Below are positions 53,018 to 61,885 of a DNA stretch of 64,000 nt, in pieces. The notes below the pieces were generated by a model. It ran no database searches, had not been told where the DNA came from, and worked only from the letters and a program-made list of their open reading frames with translations. Source of the stretch: Bacteroidetes bacterium UBA5697 (GTDB lineage: Bacteria; Bacteroidota; Bacteroidia; B-17B0; Aurantibacillaceae); contig DIHL01000030.1 in the NCBI GenBank assembly GCA_002420145.1, forward strand, positions 1 through 64,000. The letters run 5' to 3'. How positions within the stretch are numbered: the stretch's first letter is position 1; each line of letters starts with the position of its first letter. The position numbers were made by a program, and so were the translations under genes.

Positions 53018-53965
53018 TTAATTGATTTCATCAATGCGTGACATCAAACCTTTTCCTTCGTGTTGTTCTTCGTGACTCATAAAGTTAAAGGCCGAAATTA
53101 AATGAGAAATTGAACTTGTGCAGTAGGTTAAAAACATCCCTAAAGTGTAAAACACCATCAATAAAATATTATTACCTGCTTCTGGCTGAACATTGCTCAT
53201 ATCACTCATTCGGGTAAATGTATTCGTCATAGTTACAATACTAGCCGGTAAATTAAATAACATTTGTAAAATACCTAAACCAAACAAAGCTACTACCATA
53301 ATTAACCAGGTCCACCAAAAATTACCTGATAAATATTTTTTTACTTTAGTCATAGAAGAAAAAATAGATAAGTTATCTCTAACTACTACAAAAAATGAGG
53401 CTGGTATAAAGTATGTTAAAACAGGAGTAAAAATTAATAGGCCAAAAATAAGTGCCAAAGCTAATAATACTCCTGCCACAGCTCCTAACATGGACACAAA
53501 GCCAACACCGATAAGGACTAAAATCGTTAAAATTAAAATAAATACAATAATAAAAATGATGGAAGCAATAGTCAGTCTTCCAATATTACTCCACACCCGT
53601 TTACCCACTTCCGACACAGTAATTGCTTCTCCAAATTGTTTTTCTTGATATATAATCATGTAATTATATACCACTCCACTCAATAAAATATTTGCCAACA
53701 AACCACAAAACATCATAACACCTATTGATAAAAAATAAGTACTATCAAACATGGCTAATGGATTACTAGGTTTTGAATACATCATATTCATCATAGACGT
53801 TTGCATATAAGCATAGCCTAATCCCATTAATAAAATAAAAGGGCCTACTATTAAGATAACACTTCCAAAAAAAGATTTGAAATTTTGCTTAATAAACTTT
53901 AAGGAATCGCCCAGTATTGAGCCAAAATCACGTTCTCTTCTGAATTCAATTTTTTGTTGTTGCAT
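53018..53965 (-). CDS. Polytopic membrane protein of unknown function
   Basis: This 315-residue protein has about six hydrophobic helices after a charged N-terminus (MQQQKIEFRRERDFGSILGDSLKFIKQNFK). I cannot assign a family with certainty; it resembles DUF-type multi-pass proteins of MoxR clusters. It overlaps the upstream SpoIIM gene by 20 bases and lies 6 bases from the DUF4129 gene. Confidence 0.8.
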   Translation of the reverse strand: MQQQKIEFRRERDFGSILGDSLKFIKQNFKSFFGSVILIVGPFILLMGLGYAYMQTSMMNMMYSKPSNPLAMFDSTYFLSIGVMMFCGLLANILLSGVVYNYMIIYQEKQFGEAITVSEVGKRVWSNIGRLTIASIIFIIVFILILTILVLIGVGFVSMLGAVAGVLLALALIFGLLIFTPVLTYFIPASFFVVVRDNLSIFSSMTKVKKYLSGNFWWTWLIMVVALFGLGILQMLFNLPASIVTMTNTFTRMSDMSNVQPEAGNNILLMVFYTLGMFLTYCTSSISHLISAFNFMSHEEQHEGKGLMSRIDEIN

Positions 53966-54917
53966 AATTTATTTTTTTTAATTTAAGAGGTAGCCATATA
54001 AAATACCATACTAAAAATGTTAACGAACCTAAAATGATTATTAAACTAAGCCATAAAGGCATTTCAGTATAACGAGTAATAAAACTTTCTAAAAAACCTG
54101 CACATATAAAAATTGGAATTAATCCAACAACTATTTTAATTCCATCCTTTGCACCACGTTTAAATGATTCTAATCTGCTATAAGAGTCTGGGAACATAAA
54201 ACTATTTCCCAAAATAAATCCAGCGCATCCAGCAATAACAATCGCAGATATTTCAAGAGTGCCATGTATCCAAACTACTTTTAAAGCCTTACCTAAAACA
54301 TTATACTGATAAAACATGGCAAAAAATGAGCCCAACATTATACAATTGTACATAATATAAAAACCAGTGCCAACCGAAAAAAACATTCCCATGGCAAACA
54401 TCATAAACGACACTCTTATGTTATTTATGGTGATGTAAAAAAACATAAATCCTTGGGGCATTTCGCCATAAATCCCAATTGGATTACCATTTTTAATGCG
54501 TTCAATAGTTTGATTTACATAATCATCTCCCATAATAATACGAACAAATGACTCGTCGTATAATTGAGAAACAACGCCTAATAACGTGCCAATAATTCCT
54601 ACAACAAATGAAATCAATAACAAATTATGATACTTGCCAAACAAAGTGGGTATTTCTATTTTCCAAAATAAAAAAACGCGTTTACTACTTTCTTTTTTAT
54701 TTCGGTAAACTAACTGATGAACTCTTGAAGTGAGAGAATTTAGATATTGTGTTGTTTTACTTGCTTCGTAATTACTTTTTGAATAAGAAAAGTCATCCGT
54801 TAATTCAATAAACATTTCGGCAACCTTTGCAGGATGTTCAACTTCCTTTTTATCGAGAGAAGATTCATAGCTTTCCCACTTAGAAGCATTTTGTTTTAAG
54901 AATGTAATTTCTTTCAC
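53946..54917 (-). CDS. SpoIIM-family (DUF95) membrane protein
   Basis: This 323-residue protein has an N-terminal helical cytosolic part (KQNASKWESYES) and several membrane helices with the SpoIIM/DUF95 pattern (NNIRVSFMMFAMGMFFSVGTGFYIMYN, VWIHGTLEISAIVIAGCAGFILG). The start is GTG at 54917. Despite the name, no sporulation is implied; the family is common in MoxR-linked clusters. Confidence 0.9.
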   Translation of the reverse strand: MKEITFLKQNASKWESYESSLDKKEVEHPAKVAEMFIELTDDFSYSKSNYEASKTTQYLNSLTSRVHQLVYRNKKESSKRVFLFWKIEIPTLFGKYHNLLLISFVVGIIGTLLGVVSQLYDESFVRIIMGDDYVNQTIERIKNGNPIGIYGEMPQGFMFFYITINNIRVSFMMFAMGMFFSVGTGFYIMYNCIMLGSFFAMFYQYNVLGKALKVVWIHGTLEISAIVIAGCAGFILGNSFMFPDSYSRLESFKRGAKDGIKIVVGLIPIFICAGFLESFITRYTEMPLWLSLIIILGSLTFLVWYFIWLPLKLKKINYATTKN

Positions 54918-55019
54918 TGATTATTAATTACTCTCTAAATTTATAAAAAATGTAGAGAAATTAATTATATTTATGTGTTATATTATTAAAAGTATGATTT
55001 TTAATCGTCTGTAGTTACA

Positions 55020-55754
55020 ATGGAAACTATTAAAATTACCACCTCTCAGAATGTAGATTTAGAATATGAGGCAGCGGGTGTTGGATATAGAATTTTAGCA
55101 ACATTATTAGATAGTGTGTTTATTGCAGTTTACATTGTTATTATTGTTTTGCTTTGTATGCAACTTGGGTTTAATTATTTTTATGAAAGCAATCAATACC
55201 TAGCTTCAACTTTAATTATTATTTTAGGTTTACCTATTCTACTCTATCATTTTTTAAGCGAAACCTTTATGAATGGGCAAAGTTTAGGAAAAAAAGTAGT
55301 AAAAATAAAAGTGGTGAAAATCGATGGTACTCAACCTGGAATTGGTTCATTTATTCTTAGGTCTATTCTTCGTGTAATTGATATTCAACTTTTCAATGGA
55401 TTAGTAGCTTTAATATCTGTGGCCGCATCAGAAAAAAGTCAGAGATTAGGTGATATGGCAGCTGGAACCACGGTTATTAAAATAGGCTCTAATGTATCTT
55501 TACGTAATACTATCCTTTATAAACAAGTTATAGATTACAAAATAGTATTTGAACAAGTAGCTCTTTTATCAGATAAAGATGTGGGAATTATTAAAGAAAT
55601 TTTAGAACATAGTTTAGCAAATAATAAACCTCAAAACCTTAAGGCTTTAGCCCAAAAAGTAAAAACCAAAATGAATATTACAACTACCCTAACTGACGAA
55701 CAATTTTTAAAAACTGTTTTATTAGATTATAGTCATTATCAATTTGAAAAATAA
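55020..55754 (+). CDS. RDD-family membrane protein
   Basis: This 244-residue protein has three hydrophobic helices in its first 150 residues with the RDD signature (GVGYRILATLLDSVF, GKKVVKIKVVKIDGT, SQRLGDMAAGTTVIK) and a hydrophilic C-terminal part. It is divergent from spoIIM. RDD genes commonly neighbour MoxR/SpoIIM genes; transport is often proposed, without proof. Its stop is 1 base from the convergent DUF3109 stop. Confidence 0.9.
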   Translation: METIKITTSQNVDLEYEAAGVGYRILATLLDSVFIAVYIVIIVLLCMQLGFNYFYESNQYLASTLIIILGLPILLYHFLSETFMNGQSLGKKVVKIKVVKIDGTQPGIGSFILRSILRVIDIQLFNGLVALISVAASEKSQRLGDMAAGTTVIKIGSNVSLRNTILYKQVIDYKIVFEQVALLSDKDVGIIKEILEHSLANNKPQNLKALAQKVKTKMNITTTLTDEQFLKTVLLDYSHYQFEK

Positions 55755-55755
55755 T

Positions 55756-56331
55756 TTATTTTTTTGAATAAGCTTGATAAACAGCATCCAATTCTTCATA
55801 CCAAGCATCTCCATATTTTCTAATCAAAGGCTCTTTCAAAAATTTATATACCGGTACATTTAATTGCTGGCCACATTCGCAGGCTGGTTTACAAATATGC
55901 CACGAATGATAATTGACTGCATCATACTCCTTATACTCCTTAATCCTAATTGGATATAAATGACAAGAAATTGGCTTCTTCCAATCAATCTTTCCATCTA
56001 AATATGCTTGTTCAATAGCGCATTTCGCAATATTTTTCTCATCAAAAAATACAAAAGCACACTCTTCACCATCACTTACTAAAGTAGTTGTATAATCTCC
56101 ATCACTATCCAATGTGTATGTTCCGTTTTTTTCAACTGCTGCAATTCCTTTTTCATTCATATAGGGTTTAACCGTTGGATAAACCTTCTCTAAAATTTTC
56201 AATTCTTTTTTGTCCAAAGGCGCACCACTATCGCCAGAAACACAACATTCGCCTTTGCATGCGTTTAAATCACAAACAAATTTTTTATCAAAGATGTCTT
56301 CTGAAATTAAGGTATGGTTAATCGCTATCAT
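55756..56331 (-). CDS. DUF3109 family protein
   Basis: This 191-residue protein has the cysteine-rich DUF3109 pattern, with CDLNACKGECCVSGDSGAPL, CAIEQAYLDGKIDWKKPISCHLYP and CKPACECGQ, suggesting an iron-sulfur cluster. ATG 56331 (MIAINHTLIS) is used; an in-frame start at 56382 would add 17 residues absent from the family as I know it. The function is unknown. Confidence 0.9.
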   Translation of the reverse strand: MIAINHTLISEDIFDKKFVCDLNACKGECCVSGDSGAPLDKKELKILEKVYPTVKPYMNEKGIAAVEKNGTYTLDSDGDYTTTLVSDGEECAFVFFDEKNIAKCAIEQAYLDGKIDWKKPISCHLYPIRIKEYKEYDAVNYHSWHICKPACECGQQLNVPVYKFLKEPLIRKYGDAWYEELDAVYQAYSKK

Positions 56332-56400
56332 AAGGCAAAGGTACAACAAATAAAATTTTTGAACACAAAATATTTGATTCATAACTTCATTTATAAAAAC

Positions 56401-56408
56401 TATATTTG
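56401..56408 (+). promoter_or_regulatory. -7 element of the DarA-like gene
   Basis: TATATTTG is an exact TAnnTTTG match, 19 bases before ATG 56428. A TTTG lies at 56373-56376, 24 bases upstream, longer than the usual spacer. Confidence 0.4.
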
Positions 56409-56427
56409 AGTGGTAAATAATTTAAAA

Positions 56428-57354
56428 ATGAAAAAAGTACTTGTTGTTTATTTTTCTCAAACCGGACAAGCTAAATTAGCTTTAGATGCTGTTTTAAAAC
56501 CTTTTTCAGAAAATCAAAACTATCAATTAGATTATTTATTAATACAACCTAAAAAGAAATTCCCTTATCCTTGGAGTTATACTGAATTTTTTGATGCATT
56601 TCCAGAAACAGTTCATGGCATACCCTGCGAATTAGAGCCTATTAATATTGAGACAAACGCAAATTACGATTTAGTAATAATTGCTTATCAACCATGGTTT
56701 TTAAGTATATGTGTGCCAATTAGCAGTTTTTTACAAACTCCTGAAGCCAAAAAACTATTGGCTAATAAACCAGTTATAACAATTATTAATTGTCGTAATA
56801 TGTGGTTGGGCGCTCAAGAAAAAATGAAAAAACGATTATTGGATTTACACGCCAACTTAGTTGGTAATATCACATTTGTGGATAGATCTTCCAATTTAAT
56901 AAGCTTAGTTACCGTATTAGCTTTTGTTTTAAAAGGAACTAAAGAAAAATTTATGGGCATATTTCCAAAATATGGTGTTACTGACAAAGATTTGAAACAT
57001 GCTCCCGTTTTTGGAAAAATAATTCTGGATAACTTAGAGACTAATCAGCTTCAAAACATACAACCTCAATTAAATCAACAAGGAGCTTTAGATATTAGAG
57101 GGAACTTATTAATTATGGAAGGAAGGGCAAAATTTTTATTCCCTATTTACGCCAATTATATTTCAAAAAAAGGCACACAAGGAAGTGAGCAGCGTAAAAC
57201 AAGGGTGCGTATTTTTGGGATTGTATTACCAACTGTTATTCTTCTTGCATCTCCTATTATTACCATTATATCTCGATTAGCCCCAATACTTGCAAAAAAG
57301 AAGTTTGACAAAGAAATTGCCTATTTTTCTCAAAATTCGTTAAGAGAAAAATAA
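56428..57354 (+). CDS. DarA-like flavodoxin-family protein
   Basis: This 308-residue protein has an N-terminal flavodoxin-like fold (KVLVVYFSQTGQAKLALDAV), the motifs FPYPWSYTEFFDAFPETVHGIPCE and LVIIAYQPWFLS, and a hydrophobic helix near 270-295. It closely resembles proteins annotated as dialkylresorcinol condensing enzyme DarA. In known clusters DarA sits with the ketosynthase DarB; here neither darB nor other pigment genes are adjacent, so its substrate is uncertain. ATG 56428 is preferred to the GTG at 56410. Confidence 0.78.
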   Translation: MKKVLVVYFSQTGQAKLALDAVLKPFSENQNYQLDYLLIQPKKKFPYPWSYTEFFDAFPETVHGIPCELEPINIETNANYDLVIIAYQPWFLSICVPISSFLQTPEAKKLLANKPVITIINCRNMWLGAQEKMKKRLLDLHANLVGNITFVDRSSNLISLVTVLAFVLKGTKEKFMGIFPKYGVTDKDLKHAPVFGKIILDNLETNQLQNIQPQLNQQGALDIRGNLLIMEGRAKFLFPIYANYISKKGTQGSEQRKTRVRIFGIVLPTVILLASPIITIISRLAPILAKKKFDKEIAYFSQNSLREK

Positions 57355-57392
57355 CGGAACGTTTTTTGTTTTATGTCATAAAAAATATCGTT

Positions 57393-57815
57393 ATGAAGAA
57401 GATTAGTTATTTATCAATATTGTTTTTAGGATTAGTTGCTGCATCTTGTACTGATGACAAATCTGATGATCCATCATCTCCTGAACCAACAACCGATGCT
57501 CGTGATAAATTTGTAGCGTATTGGAATGTAAATGAAAATAGTGCGCTTACTGGTCCAAATTCGCACACCGTAAACATTGTAAAATCTACCACCAACTCCA
57601 GTGAAATTCAATTAAATAATTTTTCTGGACTTTCAGTTTCTGCAAGAGCATCTGTCAGTAATAATATCCTTACAATCCCCTACCAACAATTGGGTAGTGT
57701 TGGCTTCACACAAGGCACAGGAACTCTTACAAGTGCAACTTCAATCTCTATGAACTATACTACTACAATAGGTACCAGTAGAGATAGTAGCACAGCCGTA
57801 TACACCAAACAATAA
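57393..57815 (+). CDS. Small lipoprotein of unknown function
   Basis: This 140-residue protein has a lipobox Cys at residue 19 (FLGLVAASC), a Ser/Pro/Asp-rich linker (TDDKSDDPSSPEPTTD) and a beta-rich domain (NSHTVNIVKSTTNSSEIQLNNF). The Asp/Ser stretch just after the lipidated Cys may act as a surface-export signal for lipoproteins, as known in Bacteroidota. ATG 57393 is chosen over a TTG-type extension because it gives the lipoprotein signal. The function is unknown. Confidence 0.8.
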   Translation: MKKISYLSILFLGLVAASCTDDKSDDPSSPEPTTDARDKFVAYWNVNENSALTGPNSHTVNIVKSTTNSSEIQLNNFSGLSVSARASVSNNILTIPYQQLGSVGFTQGTGTLTSATSISMNYTTTIGTSRDSSTAVYTKQ

Positions 57816-57855
57816 TTCCATTTTTAAGTAAATACTTACCACTTACCAACTCAAA

Positions 57856-57888
57856 CTAACCACATCTCAAATGGATGTGGTTTTTTAT
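57856..57888 (+). terminator. Terminator after the lipoprotein gene
   Basis: The stem AACCACATC/GATGTGGTT (57858-57866, 57874-57882) is followed by a T run. Confidence 0.85.
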
Positions 57889-57962
57889 TTATACTCGATC
57901 TACTTTTACATCAGCAAACACATCTTAAGCGCTAAAGAGAAGTTTGAAAAAAAAGTATAAAC

Positions 57963-57983
57963 CCTGTCTGCCGACGAGGCAGG
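57963..57983. repeat. 21-bp palindrome, second copy
   Basis: It begins CCTGTCT and ends AGGCAGG and is the inverted form of the palindrome at 34244-34264, matching 18 of 21 bases. It lies just upstream of the TonB-like gene. Translated, it gives the PCLPTRQA-type string often seen as an annotation artefact. Confidence 0.8.
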
Positions 57984-58000
57984 CTCTAAAAACAAGTGTT

Positions 58001-58810
58001 ATGAATATCTTAGGAAATAATGCCAACAAGCTCAACGATGTAATTTTTGAAAACAGAAATAAAAACTACGGAGCTTACGCCATCAGAACAAGTTACAATG
58101 ATTCTTTAAAAAAATCATTAATCTATTTAACTAGTATTGTTTCATTACTATTTGGTTCAGTAATTATTAATAATAAAATTAATAGCTCTGACAAAAATAA
58201 CGGACTAGTAATTTTAGATGATCCAAAAATTGAAACTTTAACGTATACTACTGAAGTTAACATTGAACCTCCAGTAATTGAACCAAAGCAAAATAATGCG
58301 GCGGCAGCTCCTAAAGGAACTATTGGAACTGTGATAAATGATAATGCTGTAGTAACCAATTCAGTAAATATTGATAATCCAATTAGTGGCGTTGGCTCCT
58401 CAACTGCTACTGGAGTTGATCCAAACAGTACAAATGAATCTACTGTTACTGTTACAAATTCTGTTACTGTTACAACACCATCTGTTGATACTGGGCCAGT
58501 AATTGTAGCTGATGAGATGCCAGAGTTTGAAGGAGGTGTGGCTGGCCTAATGAGATATGTTAGTCAAAATATTGTTTATCCTCCAGTAGCACGAGAAATA
58601 GGAAAAGAAGGGACTGTATATGTGTCTTTTGTAGTTAATGAAACTGGTAATGTTGAAAATGTGAAAGTAATGAAAGGAATTGGTTTTGGTTGTGATGAAG
58701 AGGTTGTGAAAGTAGTTGGAAAGATGCCTCGCTGGAAAAAAGTCGGAAAAAATGCAGGACATCCTGTTAAAGTAAGATTTAATATTCCAGTTTCATTTAA
58801 ATTAAGATAA
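58001..58810 (+). CDS. TonB-family energy transducer
   Basis: This 269-residue protein has the N-terminal motif FENRNKNYGAYAIRTSYND of Bacteroidota TonB proteins, a membrane helix (about 40-60), a Pro/Asn/Val/Thr linker and a C-terminal TonB domain with VYPPVAREIGKEGTVYVSFVVNETGNVENVKV and the terminal VPVSFKL-like end. ATG 58001 is used; an extension to a TTG at 57944 translates the palindromic repeat. No ExbBD genes are adjacent, so it presumably uses ExbBD encoded elsewhere, possibly at 5078. Confidence 0.93.
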   Translation: MNILGNNANKLNDVIFENRNKNYGAYAIRTSYNDSLKKSLIYLTSIVSLLFGSVIINNKINSSDKNNGLVILDDPKIETLTYTTEVNIEPPVIEPKQNNAAAAPKGTIGTVINDNAVVTNSVNIDNPISGVGSSTATGVDPNSTNESTVTVTNSVTVTTPSVDTGPVIVADEMPEFEGGVAGLMRYVSQNIVYPPVAREIGKEGTVYVSFVVNETGNVENVKVMKGIGFGCDEEVVKVVGKMPRWKKVGKNAGHPVKVRFNIPVSFKLR

Positions 58811-58824
58811 ACAGTTCTTAAAAA

Positions 58825-58863
58825 CAAAAAGCCCCATCTATACTTAGATGGGGCTTTTTTTTT
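58825..58863. terminator. Bidirectional terminator between the TonB-like and lipoprotein genes
   Basis: The 10-bp stem GCCCCATCTA/TAGATGGGGC has a 4-base loop and flanking A and T tracts between convergent genes. Confidence 0.92.
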
Positions 58864-58874
58864 ATAAATAACAA

Positions 58875-59399
58875 TTAAGCTTCTGCTTTTTGTTTTTCAA
58901 TAATTTTTTTAGCTGAATCTAACATTTTTTGAATCGCATCTTTGCTTAATGGCTCACCATCAGCAGGAACTACATCTTCAAAAACATAAGTATTGTTGCC
59001 AATTTTTTGAATAGAATAGAAATGAAATTCAGGTTTTGTGATTGCACTTTCCCACATAATTGTTAAAGGTTCATCAATTACAAATGATTTAAAGATATTT
59101 ACATCATTTGATTTAATATCGCTTTTTCTTAATTCCATATCACCTGGATCTTCAGTAATTGATAAATGAAAGCCTTTTCCAACTTTTATTTCTAAAGCAC
59201 CCCAGCTTTGTTCTATCACTTCTAATTTTGCCGCAGTAGTATCTGGAACAAAAATAGAAAATTGTTTTCCGAATTTGCTTAAATCTAGAGCAACCATTCC
59301 TGCAGGTGCTTCAACATTTTCTTGAGTTTCTTTACCGCCGCAAGATGAAACGACAATTGATAAAGCAATTACTGATAAAATTGTAAATAGTTTTTTCAT
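58875..59399 (-). CDS. Lipoprotein of unknown function
   Basis: This 174-residue protein has a lipobox with Cys20 (LSIVVSSC), a Gly-Gly-Lys stretch and then a beta-rich domain (FGKQFSIFVPDTTAAKLEV, LEIKVGKGFHLSITEDPGDMEL). The Lys/Glu-rich C-terminal helix is DAIQKMLDSAKKIIEKQKAEA. I recognise no domain. It is monocistronic by position, with terminator sequence at its 3' end. Confidence 0.82.
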   Translation of the reverse strand: MKKLFTILSVIALSIVVSSCGGKETQENVEAPAGMVALDLSKFGKQFSIFVPDTTAAKLEVIEQSWGALEIKVGKGFHLSITEDPGDMELRKSDIKSNDVNIFKSFVIDEPLTIMWESAITKPEFHFYSIQKIGNNTYVFEDVVPADGEPLSKDAIQKMLDSAKKIIEKQKAEA

Positions 59400-59543
59400 A
59401 ATTATATGTTTATTGTTTGTTTGTTGTATTATGGTATAGCTAGTTTAATAATTTGATTGTGTTTTTATAAACTTAGCTATTTCATAATACGTTTTTTGTT
59501 TGTTGAACAAATATAATGTAATCACGGATGTTACAAAAATAAT

Positions 59544-59570
59544 AATGCCACTATTTTGTATAGTGGCATT
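59544..59570 (-). terminator. Second hairpin downstream of the histone-like gene
   Basis: The stem AATGCCACTA (59544-59553) pairs with TAGTGGCATT (59561-59570), 10 bp with a 7-base loop. On the minus strand it is followed by a T-rich stretch. Confidence 0.6.
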
Positions 59571-59572
59571 AA

Positions 59573-59600
59573 ACAAAAAACCCCGCTAATGCGGGGCTTT
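59573..59600 (-). terminator. Terminator of the histone-like gene
   Basis: The stem CCCCGC/GCGGGG with a TAAT loop is followed on the minus strand by TTTTTT (59575-59580). It starts a few bases after the stop codon at 59603. The second hairpin lies just beyond it. Confidence 0.88.
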
Positions 59601-59602
59601 TA

Positions 59603-59788
59603 TTACTTCTTCTTAGCTGCTGCTTTTTTTGGAGCTGCTTTCTTAGCTGCTTTCTTAGGAGCTGCTTTTTTAGCTGCTTTCTTAGGAGCTGCTTTTTTAA
59701 CTGCTTTCTTAGCTGCTTTTTTTGGAGCTGCTTTTTTTACTGCTTTTTTTGCTGCTTTCTTAGGAGCTGCTTTTTTAGTTGTTGCCAT
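59603..59788 (-). CDS. Lys/Ala/Pro-rich histone-H1-like DNA-binding protein
   Basis: This 61-residue protein consists almost only of Ala, Lys, Pro and a few Val, with repeats of the AAPKKAAKKA type after MATTKK. It resembles the basic tail of histone H1 or bacterial Hc1-like proteins and should bind DNA or RNA by charge. The opposite-strand ORF (AAFFGAAFL type) is a mirror of the repeats. The gene has its own terminator pair, so it is likely a highly expressed single gene. Confidence 0.88.
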   Translation of the reverse strand: MATTKKAAPKKAAKKAVKKAAPKKAAKKAVKKAAPKKAAKKAAPKKAAKKAAPKKAAAKKK

Positions 59789-59804
59789 GGTTTTTTGTTT
59801 TTAA

Positions 59805-60116
59805 GATTTTTGTTACTACGAAGTAAATAAAATTATTAACGCTAACTAATTTCCAAGCAGTTAATTTATTAACATAAAAATGTTGAAATTGTTAATACCG
59901 TTTTTCAATTCAGTTATCAAAATTAGCAATATGAAAAATATTTTTTTAAACCAAATCTCGAATAGCTTAAACATGTTGATTTTACTAGTGTTTCGAAAGG
60001 TGTGTGTTTAAATAAATATCAGAACAAGAATTATTCTTTCTAATAAATTGAATTTGAGAGCTAAAAACGTTTGTAAAAAAAGTTTGGTTATTTTTAAAAA
60101 TAAATTGAAAACTATT
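59805..60116. other. Gene-free AT-rich intergenic region
   Basis: About 310 bases separate the histone-like gene start from the stop of the Ig-like lipoprotein gene. I see only very short ORFs, no tRNA and no strong hairpin. The part nearest 59820 should hold the histone-like promoter, but its -7 match is weak. Confidence 0.6.
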
Positions 60117-61742
60117 TTATTTCACTATCCATTCGTTTTCAATTTCCCAACCTGGTAATAATTTTATGGGTGTAGTATTCATAAAAATAATCTCTGGTTG
60201 AATATTTAAAAAATAATTTCCCTCATCGAAAAGCCCATTTTTATTGACATCTTCAACGACTCTGATGAAATACTTTCCTGGTGGAAGATTATTATACTCC
60301 ATTAATTTTTCGGAAGTAGAGGTTAACGAAAATTCAACTACACGTTCATTAATTAATTGTTCTTTGTCATTTAATAGCCTAACTAAGTAATTTTCTTTCT
60401 TCGGGAACATTAATTTAATTTTTAACAACGCATAATCATCCATTATTGTTGTTTTAAACTTATATACAGTAGAATCATTCGTTCTGTCTCCATTATCTGT
60501 AATTGCACCTCTTTTAATGGTTAACTCATAATTAGATTCTTGTTTGAAAGTCGCTTGAATTTTAAAAGAGCTTACAAATCCAGTATCTTTTACTAAAATG
60601 AAAGGCAAAGGATTAGAAGCTGAATCAAGTTTCTCAATCAACTCTATTCGTTCTGTATGAATGTTTTTTGACTCCACTGGCACATTCAACTCAAAAGTTG
60701 GTAAATCAAAGAAAGCTAATACAGTTCCTAAGTTCGATTTCAAATCGTATTTAATAGACTTATTACTTGTTTGTTTGTTAAACGATGCTTCTGATGAGAT
60801 CTTTATATAAACAGTATCTACTTTTTGGTTCTCATGATTAACATACACCTCAAGAGTATCAAACTTTTTATTGTAGTATAATGACAATGTATCTTTAAAA
60901 ACATTTAATTTATATTGTAATAATCCTTTAGCTGTAACCGTTTTTATATCCGTTTGTGGTTTATTATATATAATGTATGTCTTACCATATTCTACAGAGT
61001 AGCTTTTTTTAATAAAACTTTTTGATGGCTTCTCCTTAAACAAGTTTAAAGTGATACTAGAAGAATCTCCAGGATAAACTAACTCTTTTATAAAAGCAAG
61101 CTGTTCTTCTGAGCCATCGTACAATAAATTCTTATTTTGATCTTTAATAGCCACAATCTTAAATGGCATATTAGGAAGATAATTAAAGTAAAAGACGCCT
61201 TCCAAATTTGTTTTAGATATGTAAAGCGGCTTTTCTTTATACACTACGCTATCTTTAGAGTCTTTAGAATATAACCCAACTAAAATTTGAGATTCAGGTT
61301 TTTTATCAAGAGAGTTGAAAATTTTGCCCTGAAACTTTAAACTGTCGATAGTGGAGCCTGTACTAAATATGTATTCGAAATTTTGTAAAACATTAGATTC
61401 ATTTAAATCAGAAATAGCATTACCAAAAGCTAGTTTATAGGTTGTATTTGGTAATAGAGTTTCATTAAAGGTGATTTTGAGTTTTTTTCCTTGTGTTTGA
61501 ATTTCTGGAATTTCTTTAACCTGAGGTGTAATAATAAACTGGTTAGCAATATCTTTTAAGGTAATATATTCATCAAATTGTATTTCAATCGTTTTTGTAT
61601 TGAAATTTAAAGAAGCATTCTCTGGATTATAAGACAATACTTTGGGCGCAGTGATGTCTTTTTTACCTCCGCTTAATGGAGTAATTTGGGCACAACGAGT
61701 AACCAAAAAGATAATACATATATATATAAGTAACTTTTGCAA
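60117..61742 (-). CDS. Lipoprotein with N-terminal bacterial Ig-like domain
   Basis: This 541-residue lipoprotein begins MQKLLIYICIIFLVTRC and continues with an SbsA-type Ig-like domain (PLSGGKKDITAPKVLSYNPENASLNFNTKTIEIQFDEYITL) and several beta-rich modules. A C-terminal EF-hand-like loop (DVNKNGLFDEGNY) and a similar loop in the middle (DQNKNLLYDGSEEQ) are visible. The start is TTG at 61742, since an in-frame stop lies two codons upstream and the TTG gives a lipobox. The Arg before the Cys is unusual. Role unknown. Confidence 0.85.
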   Translation of the reverse strand: MQKLLIYICIIFLVTRCAQITPLSGGKKDITAPKVLSYNPENASLNFNTKTIEIQFDEYITLKDIANQFIITPQVKEIPEIQTQGKKLKITFNETLLPNTTYKLAFGNAISDLNESNVLQNFEYIFSTGSTIDSLKFQGKIFNSLDKKPESQILVGLYSKDSKDSVVYKEKPLYISKTNLEGVFYFNYLPNMPFKIVAIKDQNKNLLYDGSEEQLAFIKELVYPGDSSSITLNLFKEKPSKSFIKKSYSVEYGKTYIIYNKPQTDIKTVTAKGLLQYKLNVFKDTLSLYYNKKFDTLEVYVNHENQKVDTVYIKISSEASFNKQTSNKSIKYDLKSNLGTVLAFFDLPTFELNVPVESKNIHTERIELIEKLDSASNPLPFILVKDTGFVSSFKIQATFKQESNYELTIKRGAITDNGDRTNDSTVYKFKTTIMDDYALLKIKLMFPKKENYLVRLLNDKEQLINERVVEFSLTSTSEKLMEYNNLPPGKYFIRVVEDVNKNGLFDEGNYFLNIQPEIIFMNTTPIKLLPGWEIENEWIVK

Positions 61743-61853
61743 TTTTTATACAAAGAAAGTGATTTTTTGGAAATGACTCTACATATATATAATATGTAAC
61801 ATTTTTTGGATATCCTTACTGACGAATTGACGTTAAAAACTTTTTGGCATTCA

Positions 61854-61885
61854 TTTGGCTTTACCCAATCCAACAAGTATATTTG
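61854..61885 (+). promoter_or_regulatory. Promoter of clpP
   Basis: TTTG at 61854-61857 and TATATTTG at 61878-61885 are separated by 20 bases, an exact Bacteroidota-type promoter; ATG follows 24 bases later. Confidence 0.7.

Noticed and set aside
53193..53648. Plus-strand ORF of 151 codons inside the polytopic membrane protein gene
   Set aside because: Its residues mirror the hydrophobic codons of the minus-strand gene, which sits in a tight operon; it has no own start signals.
57944..58000. N-terminal extension of the TonB-like gene from TTG 57944
   Set aside because: The extension translates the 21-bp palindrome (PCLPTRQA-type artefact); the family N-terminus fits ATG 58001.
59556..59804. 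Plus-strand ORF of 82 codons rich in Ala, Phe, Leu and Gly
   Set aside because: It is the complement of the repetitive Lys/Ala/Pro histone-like gene on the minus strand, which has the better start, terminator and known composition.
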